Source: Beggiatoa leptomitoformis
GTDB taxonomy: Bacteria > Pseudomonadota > Gammaproteobacteria > Beggiatoales > Beggiatoaceae
Length of the DNA: 64,000 nucleotides
Assembly (NCBI RefSeq): GCF_001305575.3
Contig: NZ_CP012373.2
Location: 2,676,261 to 2,740,260 of the forward strand
Direction of reading: 5' to 3'
Below the pieces are notes generated by a model. The model was not told the DNA's origin and did no database searches. It saw only the letters and a program-made list of their open reading frames with translations. Shown here one piece after another: positions 59,132 to 64,000 of this stretch. The translations under genes were made by a program, and so were the position numbers. Numbering within the stretch: the first letter of the stretch is position 1; every line of letters begins with the position of its first letter.

Positions 59132-59830
59132 ATGTTAAGTTTACGCCCTGCGCATGAACGAGGACACGCCAACCATGGATGGTTAGATACTTATCACAGT
59201 TTTTCCTTTGCTGATTATTATGATACGCAACACATGCAGTTTGGTGCATTGCGTGTGATTAATGAAGACACGGTAACACCTGCGGCGGGTTTTCCAACGC
59301 ATGGACACAGTAATATGGAAATTATTACTTACATTTTAGCGGGCGAATTAGCACATCGTGACAGCATGGGGAATACCGCCGTTATTCGCAAAGGTGAAGT
59401 GCAACGCATGAGCGCGGGTACAGGGATAACCCATAGCGAGTATAACGCTTCTCAACAAGACCCCGTCCATTTGCTACAAATTTGGATTAAACCTAATCAG
59501 CTTAATTTAACCCCAAGTTATGAACAAAAAGTATTTTCTGTTGCTAATCAAGCAGGCGAATTAGTCTTAGTCGGTTCACCTGATGGGCGTATGGGGTCAG
59601 TCACGATTCATCAGGATGTATTGTTATATGCGGCGTGTTTGGATGCAACCCAAAAAATTCAAATTGCCCTCACACCTAACCGCCGATTTTACTTGCATAT
59701 TGCACAAGGTGAGCTAACCGCTAATGGTCATTTATTACAAAGTGGTGATGCTCTGATGATAGAAGCAGAAACCGCCTTGCAACTCGTTGCAAACGCGCAC
59801 AGCGAAATTTTATTGTTTGATTTGGCTTAG
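59132..59830 (+). CDS. pirin family protein
   Basis: A 232-residue bicupin. The N-terminal cupin has the metal ligands in FPTHGHSNMEIITYIL and HRDSMGN, plus GTGITHSEYNAS. It is similar to E. coli YhaK/YhhW-type pirins, which bind metal and may have quercetinase activity. It lies just before a nitroreductase gene with a 37-base gap, so the pair is probably co-transcribed. Redox stress is a plausible shared theme. Confidence 0.87.
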   Translation: MLSLRPAHERGHANHGWLDTYHSFSFADYYDTQHMQFGALRVINEDTVTPAAGFPTHGHSNMEIITYILAGELAHRDSMGNTAVIRKGEVQRMSAGTGITHSEYNASQQDPVHLLQIWIKPNQLNLTPSYEQKVFSVANQAGELVLVGSPDGRMGSVTIHQDVLLYAACLDATQKIQIALTPNRRFYLHIAQGELTANGHLLQSGDALMIEAETALQLVANAHSEILLFDLA

Positions 59831-59867
59831 TTTATTCACGTTGTATCCTCCTCACAAGGAAATAAAG

Positions 59868-60470
59868 ATGAAAGCAAAACATGCCGTTACTGTTAGCCCC
59901 GTACATGACTTAATCGCAACACGTTGGAGTCCGCGTGCTTATGATGCGAATAAACCCGTGAGCCGTGAACAGATTTTATCGTTATTAGAAGCAGCTCGCT
60001 GGTCGCCCTCTTGTTTTGGTGATGAACCTTGGCGATTTATCGTTTGTGACAAAACATCCAATCCAAGCGCGTGGGAACAAGCTTTTAGTTGTTTAGCTGA
60101 AGGGAATCAAACTTGGGTGAAAAATGTCCCCGTTATTTTGTTGGCGATGGCAAGCGATACGTTTAAACACAATGGGCAAACAAACCGTTGGGCACAATAT
60201 GACACAGGGGCTGCTAGCGAAAACCTTTGTTTACAAGCCGTTGCATTAGGGCTAATGGCGCATCAAATGGGGGGATTTGACCCTACTAAAGCCAAAACGG
60301 TGTTTGACATTCCCGAAGGGATTACTTGTATGGCAATGATTGCTGTTGGGTATCAAGCCGCTGAAGAAACATTGACAAACGACCTGAAAGAGCGTGAAGC
60401 TGCACCACGTCAACGGATCGCGTTAGAAAAGCAATTTTTTGATGGGGTTTGGGGGAAAGGGATTATATAG
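59868..60470 (+). CDS. nitroreductase family protein
   Basis: FMN-dependent oxidoreductase of 200 residues. ATG 59868 has AAGGAAAT upstream; a longer frame runs inside the pirin gene. Family blocks are LIATRWSPRAYD, EAARWSPSCFGDEPWRFI with the FMN-phosphate contacts, and YDTGAASENLCLQAVALGLMAHQMGGF. The C-terminal RIALEKQFFDGVWG is usual. Substrate is unknown. Confidence 0.9.
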   Translation: MKAKHAVTVSPVHDLIATRWSPRAYDANKPVSREQILSLLEAARWSPSCFGDEPWRFIVCDKTSNPSAWEQAFSCLAEGNQTWVKNVPVILLAMASDTFKHNGQTNRWAQYDTGAASENLCLQAVALGLMAHQMGGFDPTKAKTVFDIPEGITCMAMIAVGYQAAEETLTNDLKEREAAPRQRIALEKQFFDGVWGKGII

Positions 60471-60476
60471 GTAGGC

Positions 60477-60518
60477 TAAAACTCACGCACGCCTGAGATA
60501 ACGTGGTGCGTGAGTTAC
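60477..60518. terminator. terminator after rpmG (and nitroreductase)
   Basis: AACTCACGCAC at 60480-60490 and GTGCGTGAGTT at 60506-60516 form an 11-pair stem; on the minus strand TTTT follows. It sits just past the rpmG stop and the nitroreductase stop, so it can serve both. Confidence 0.75.
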
Positions 60519-60530
60519 TGAGCGACAATA

Positions 60531-60686
60531 TTATTTAATTTTCGCTTCTTTGTATTCAACATGCTTACGGACAACGGGGTCATATTTTTTAATAGACATT
60601 TTTTCAGGCATAGTCCGTTTATTTTTGGTCGTTGTATAAAAATGACCTGTTCCCGCACTGGAAACCAATTTAATTTTATCGCGCAT
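60531..60686 (-). CDS. rpmG: 50S ribosomal protein L33
   Basis: A 51-residue protein ([20 protein letters not shown]...) with the L33 pattern [23 protein letters not shown] and no zinc CxxC pairs. It is too short to stand out among open frames and runs in a different frame from a longer shadow. It follows rpmB by 27 bases, the usual rpmB-rpmG operon. Confidence 0.95.
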   Translation of the reverse strand: MRDKIKLVSSAGTGHFYTTTKNKRTMPEKMSIKKYDPVVRKHVEYKEAKIK

Positions 60687-60713
60687 AATACGCCTCGGCT
60701 CATATAAAAAAGA

Positions 60714-60950
60714 TTAGATTTTCATTCCGCGACTGCGCAAATCCGCCAATACTACATCAATACCTTGTTTATCAATGGTACGCATAGCATTAGTGGTTAA
60801 ACGTAAACGCACCCAACGATTTTCGCTCGCAACCCAAAAACGATGTACGTGTAAATTAGGCAGAAAACGGCGACGGCTCTTATTGTTTGCATGAGAAACT
60901 TTATTGCCTGAAATAGGACGTTTCCCTGTAACTTGACATACTCTGGACAT
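60714..60950 (-). CDS. rpmB: 50S ribosomal protein L28
   Basis: A 78-residue protein starting [34 protein letters not shown], the L28 signature, ending [13 protein letters not shown]. Only one of the cysteines of zinc-type L28 is present. Operon head for rpmG; AGGAAAA lies before the ATG. Confidence 0.97.
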   Translation of the reverse strand: MSRVCQVTGKRPISGNKVSHANNKSRRRFLPNLHVHRFWVASENRWVRLRLTTNAMRTIDKQGIDVVLADLRSRGMKI

Positions 60951-61136
60951 AATAAGTTTTCCTTCCTGCTGTTCAAAAACAGGTGGTAAATGAAACCCGT
61001 CTTTTTAGCAGATTTTCCCTAATAAAGCAAGTGCAACATATCGACATTACAGACATTGCGACCTAAAACAGTGTTATCCATCTTTCTTTATACTAGCGTT
61101 TGAAGTTCAAAAGATGCACCCTACTCGGGTTAGTTT

Positions 61137-62225
61137 TTAATGCTCACGTTCATCAGGAAAAACCTCTATTCCGAGGTCTATTTTCAATTTGACCATTTTT
61201 TCCATTGATTGCCAACTTAGTACATCCCCAATATTATTCCTGCCTAAGAAACTTATACCTAAGTAAACACTCCCTCCACTAAGTACCAAGTTAGATAGAA
61301 ATTTACGATGTGTATCTAACTTAGTAACAAATTCATCAATATTTTTAAAAAACGCTCTTTTACCATCACATTCAAGTCGACAAGACCAAGAACTGTTTTT
61401 CCACAAGCCAGCTAATGGAGTTCCTGTTGGTGTCATACGAGGTTCTCCAAAACGCTGATGTCTGAAAGGTAATAAACCTAATTGCTCAGTTATTATTGCT
61501 GGGTCAATAGATGGATGTTCAATCAGCAATACAACCTTATAACGCATTGTGTGAACCTTTTTAGTTTTTAACTCATTTCGTTCACGAATTAACATACAAG
61601 TTTCTGTATAGGTGTGCGTGAGTAACGCCTGATTAGGTGACAGTAGCTGAAATTGGCACTTCCGAAAACGCCCCGTCGAAGGGGTATAAGTAGATAAAAA
61701 TAATATCTCCTTCTCCCAGTGAGTATCATATATTTCCATCTGTTCACCATCATAGTTATCTATCATGGACACAATTGTTATGTCATTTTTCAATGTTATA
61801 TGGTATTCAATATCAGCAAAGTACTCACAGGAATTTACCCATATTCCCATCATGGAGTGAATATTAAGAGGGATTATATTATCGCCCGGTTGTTTACGAA
61901 CAAAGAGAATTGTTTCCGTGTTCGTGTATGTGAAGTCCATTTGGTTTGACGAAATTAGATAAAAGTTGCACTTTGTTAAAAAACCTGTTGACCCCCAATG
62001 AACGCAACAATATAAACGCCCTTTATCTGCATCCCAATGTATATTGGATACATCGCCTTCTTCATCTTCAGTATCACGAGTATCTACAGCAGTAATGATG
62101 ATTTCACTGCCTTGTAGCCCGATTGTGTATCTCATTTCAGGACCATACTCACAAGTATCTATCCATGTGCCGAGTATTAGATTGTCACTCGCCATATTTT
62201 GTGAAAGTGTTCTATTCGCTGTCAT
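61137..62225 (-). CDS. duplicated-domain protein fused to DUF4279
   Basis: A 362-residue protein. The N-terminal 110 residues and the next 100 are two copies of an unrecognised beta-rich domain: the first has LGTWIDTCEYGPEMRYTI, the second MGIWVNSCEYFADIEYHI, both ending with a TYTET-x-x-x-R motif. The C-terminal 140 residues match DUF4279 (LIEHPSIDPAIITEQLGL, RHQRFGEPRMTPTGTPLAG). DUF4279 proteins are often seen near polymorphic toxin loci and are predicted immunity proteins. This gene lies next to Rhs remnants, which fits. The N-terminal domain pair is new to me. Confidence 0.72.
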   Translation of the reverse strand: MTANRTLSQNMASDNLILGTWIDTCEYGPEMRYTIGLQGSEIIITAVDTRDTEDEEGDVSNIHWDADKGRLYCCVHWGSTGFLTKCNFYLISSNQMDFTYTNTETILFVRKQPGDNIIPLNIHSMMGIWVNSCEYFADIEYHITLKNDITIVSMIDNYDGEQMEIYDTHWEKEILFLSTYTPSTGRFRKCQFQLLSPNQALLTHTYTETCMLIRERNELKTKKVHTMRYKVVLLIEHPSIDPAIITEQLGLLPFRHQRFGEPRMTPTGTPLAGLWKNSSWSCRLECDGKRAFFKNIDEFVTKLDTHRKFLSNLVLSGGSVYLGISFLGRNNIGDVLSWQSMEKMVKLKIDLGIEVFPDEREH

Positions 62226-62414
62226 TCACATTGTCCTTCTACAAGCGGAGTATTTTAAAGAACATAATAATCTACAGCACTAGCAGAATTATTGAGCGAT
62301 AAGGTTATCATCAGTATTGTCACCAAATAAAAAACTCTAACGTATGCCATAGTCATCTGCTTTTGGTGGAATAGGCATTGCCTTTGTCTGTTCGTTCATC
62401 AGATAGTTAAAAAA

Positions 62415-62687
62415 TTACCATATAAGAGACCTTTTTGTTTCAAAGACTTCTACATAATTCGTAAGATGATTTGGATATTTTTCCATAAAATAACTGAGTT
62501 GTGCTTGAATTTCAAATTTTGAAGACTCTTGCCAATTAGCCAAATGTCTAGGTATATTATCCAAAGCATCTAGTAAATCAGCGGCTTTTTCTGTTTGTCC
62601 CATTAGAACCATTGTTCGAGTTTCAGTGATTGCCCGTTGGAGAATACCCAATATGCAAACTTCTAAATCTTTGTAGGCGGTTTCCAT
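62415..62687 (-). CDS. small unrecognised protein, immunity-like context
   Basis: A 90-residue, all-helical protein from ATG 62687, which has GGAG nine bases upstream; an ATG at 62702 is possible. No family recognised. Blocks such as ILQRAITETRTMVLMGQTEKAADLLDALDNIPRHL suggest a single helical bundle. Its start lies inside the end of the Rhs fragment, so the gene may be the immunity partner of a lost toxin tip, a guess from position only. Confidence 0.6.
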   Translation of the reverse strand: METAYKDLEVCILGILQRAITETRTMVLMGQTEKAADLLDALDNIPRHLANWQESSKFEIQAQLSYFMEKYPNHLTNYVEVFETKRSLIW

Positions 62688-62689
62688 CG

Positions 62690-62880
62690 GTGATGACTCC
62701 ATCTTGTTTAACTTCAATTAAGCATTCTGCAAGGTCGTAGCTGTAGTCAATTGTGTGAGTAATACCTTCAATAGTTTCTAATTTCTGGGTAATCCGTCCC
62801 GCTTTATTGCGGCTGTAATAAACTTGATACAGGGGATTATTGGCATAACTTGCGGTTTCTGCATTGAGTTCGCCAAAAAG
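62690..62880 (-). pseudogene. Rhs/YD-repeat protein fragment
   Basis: Read on the minus strand, these bases give about 60 residues without a start: GELNAETASYANNPLYQVYY, then SRNKAGRITQKLE, then TIDYSYDLAECLIEVKQDG. This is a YD/Rhs repeat pattern (xxRNxAGRIT and YSYDxAxxLxxV). A stop lies just before the 5' end and no frame continues, so it is a remnant, not a gene. It must come from the core of an Rhs polymorphic toxin. Confidence 0.75.
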
Positions 62881-62907
62881 TCAGTTAAAAAACGTTGGAA
62901 TAATCCT

Positions 62908-62946
62908 GCGTTATGGTGCGAAAAGACGCACCTAACGTACCCTACG
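62908..62946. repeat. short palindromic intergenic repeat
   Basis: GGTGCG-AAAAGA-CGCACC is a perfect six-pair hairpin core, flanked by GCGTTAT on one side and TAACG...CCTACG on the other. The form is like the short interspersed palindromes common in some sulfur bacteria and cyanobacteria. It sits at the edge of the Rhs fragment and may mark a past exchange. A single copy here, so a repeat family is only inferred. Confidence 0.5.
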
Positions 62947-62950
62947 TTTA

Positions 62951-63355
62951 TTATATGAGTGGAGTTAATATATGAAAGGAATGAAAAATAATATCAGCAT
63001 AAATTTCGCCTTCAATGTGTAAATGATACAAATTTGTAGGGAATTCTAATTTATCGTTTTGTGGTAAAAAGGGATAAGCTATTTCACTAAAAACGGGCTC
63101 TTTTCCATTTTCTAATTTACTTAAAACTGCCTCCATAATAACAAATGCAAATTCACCCTTATCATATATATCTCTAGATATGTTTAGGTGAACTACCTCC
63201 GTTAGTAAAATCGCAATTCGACTTTCTGGAATACCTTGATAAGAAAATACTAAAGTAATCTGTGAAAGATCGGAACTTACTTCAAATGTTTCTAAATCTG
63301 AGTCTGAACGAGCAAGTTTCTCCAGAACAGATTGTTTTAAATGAGATGATTCCAC
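62951..63355 (-). CDS. unrecognised protein, immunity-like context
   Basis: A 134-residue soluble protein from GTG 63355 with AGAGG about 9 bases upstream. Acidic and mixed alpha/beta (SDLETFEVSSDLSQITLVFSY, IEGEIYADIIFHSFHILTPL). No known family. It lies between two Rhs fragments on the same strand, in the position of an immunity gene, but this is inference from location only. Confidence 0.6.
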   Translation of the reverse strand: MESSHLKQSVLEKLARSDSDLETFEVSSDLSQITLVFSYQGIPESRIAILLTEVVHLNISRDIYDKGEFAFVIMEAVLSKLENGKEPVFSEIAYPFLPQNDKLEFPTNLYHLHIEGEIYADIIFHSFHILTPLI

Positions 63356-63374
63356 TCTTGATATCCTCTAAGCA

Positions 63375-63517
63375 TTAAATGATTATGCCTGTTTGCACAT
63401 CGATGATTAAACGCGGACTGCCTAAGTAGTTAGAAATTTTGAGGATATAATCAGGGATATTGGTTTTTGAGGCATAAACGAAGCGAGCAATGAGTTTGCT
63501 TTGATAGATAAAATCTT
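63375..63517 (-). pseudogene. Rhs core-region fragment with early stop
   Basis: On the minus strand the frame reads [44 protein letters not shown] and then III and a stop. YxSxTNxPDY and LGSPRL-x-x-DxxTG are the hallmark of the Rhs repeat-associated core just before its variable toxin tip. No start or upstream frame exists here, so it is a truncated remnant. It ends right before the small ORF at 63355. Confidence 0.8.
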
Positions 63518-63541
63518 TGTTAGGTGGTTATACTCTCGAAT

Positions 63542-63563
63542 GTGGGGGCAATGTCCAACCTAC
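63542..63563. repeat. short palindrome-like intergenic repeat
   Basis: GTGGGGGCAATGTCCAACCTAC is an imperfect palindrome of the GGGCAATGCCC type that recurs between genes in several filamentous bacteria. Together with the one at 62908 it brackets the ORF at 62951 and the Rhs core fragment. Confidence 0.4.
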
Positions 63564-63578
63564 TTAGCTATAAGTTTG

Positions 63579-64000
63579 TTAAACACTCATAATCATATCC
63601 AATAGCGTATTACTATAATATTCTTGATAATTTGGATAAATGGGAATTTCAACTTTTTCCATTTGCGTGTTTTCTCCTATTTTTACCGAAAACTCTAGAT
63701 ATAACACATAAGGTGTATATTCCAAATATAACCCTTTAAAAGAAAAATATGTAGGATACGTTTTATTATATTCTGTAGTTGGCGTTTTTAAGATTTCTTG
63801 TTTATTTTCAAAAGAAACCTCTTTACTATACATTTTGCGTAATATAACTGTTTTTAGTATTACTAGGTAATCCGTTGTCATGTTTTGTTCAATAGATAAC
63901 AATAACTTATAGGGTGAGCCTCTCTTACGCTCATGTGCTGAATATGTATCATGACCTAAAAAAGTAACTGATACCTGACCATTAGAATAATTCTGTTGAG
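63579..64000 (-). CDS. unrecognised protein, 5' end beyond window
   Basis: The open frame runs from the stop at 63579 to the end of the window with no internal stop, about 140 residues so far; the apparent start at 63902 is a TTG inside a continuous frame. The visible sequence includes QVSVTFLGHDTYSAHERKR and later YTPYVLYLEFSVKIGENTQ. It is beta-rich with no recognised family. Because the Rhs fragments lie just downstream, it could be part of a toxin or immunity gene; not decidable here. Confidence 0.6.
   Translation of the reverse strand, partial: QQNYSNGQVSVTFLGHDTYSAHERKRGSPYKLLLSIEQNMTTDYLVILKTVILRKMYSKEVSFENKQEILKTPTTEYNKTYPTYFSFKGLYLEYTPYVLYLEFSVKIGENTQMEKVEIPIYPNYQEYYSNTLLDMIMSV

Noticed and set aside
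60515-60703. 62-residue minus-strand frame at 60515
   Set aside because: It overlaps the real rpmG frame, which matches L33 over its full length; this frame is a shadow.
62283-62414. Short frame of 20 residues on the minus strand after the small ORF
   Set aside because: Too short and without homologous pattern; may be a further remnant but not supportable.

Overview
The window looks like chromosomal DNA of a low-GC gammaproteobacterium. The core genes are of gammaproteobacterial type: mpl, purF-cvpA, dapF with a DUF484 gene, minCDE, relA, hemW, nudB, recJ, rpmB-rpmG, lptG and type II secretion genes. The AT-rich codon use, the diheme c5-like cytochrome, the many sensor kinases and the rhs and insertion-sequence debris make me suspect a filamentous sulfur bacterium (Beggiatoa/Thiotrichales). 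That placement is inference from protein style, not from a marker gene.

Layout. 1-0.83 kb: most of an IS5-type insertion sequence whose transposase is split by a frameshift at a T9 run. 0.84-8.4 kb: a membrane protein, mpl, dnaQ, tRNA-Arg(CCG), a diheme cytochrome c, a DUF945 protein, purF and cvpA. 8.7-12.4 kb: two overlapping sensor kinase genes that look like one phosphorelay. 12.7-18 kb: NfeD-like protease, a secreted nuclease, a GT2-GT4 fusion glycosyltransferase and an Rpn-type PD-(D/E)XK protein. 18.3-22.5 kb: two large exported proteins, each followed by its own terminator. 22.6-31 kb: a small possible antitoxin, hemW, an SPFH protein, gspK, lptG with PilZ and DUF465 genes, dapF-DUF484 and a Mip-type FKBP isomerase.

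31.4-35 kb: a three-gene minus-strand set (NB-ARC/STAND NTPase, an all-helical protein of unknown family, a HemG-like flavodoxin). 35.6-44.8 kb: relA, a PDC-type sensor protein, cutA, minCDE, a DUF4129-SpoIIM pair and nudB. 44.9-49.1 kb: a 2.07-kb tandem duplication carrying two near-identical polytopic membrane proteins. 49.1-54.2 kb: a DUF2357 PD-(D/E)XK protein, a YejA-like binding protein, an EEP-fold phosphatase/nuclease and gspM. 54.4-61 kb: DUF72, an unknown protein, recJ, a YgiD-like dioxygenase, pirin, nitroreductase, and rpmB-rpmG.

61.1-64 kb: an accessory patch on the minus strand. It holds a DUF4279 fusion protein, small unrecognised ORFs and two broken pieces of an Rhs/YD-repeat protein, including the Rhs core hallmark. 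I read this as the decayed tail of an Rhs polymorphic toxin locus with orphan immunity-like genes. This patch and the STAND cluster are the best candidates for undescribed biology here.
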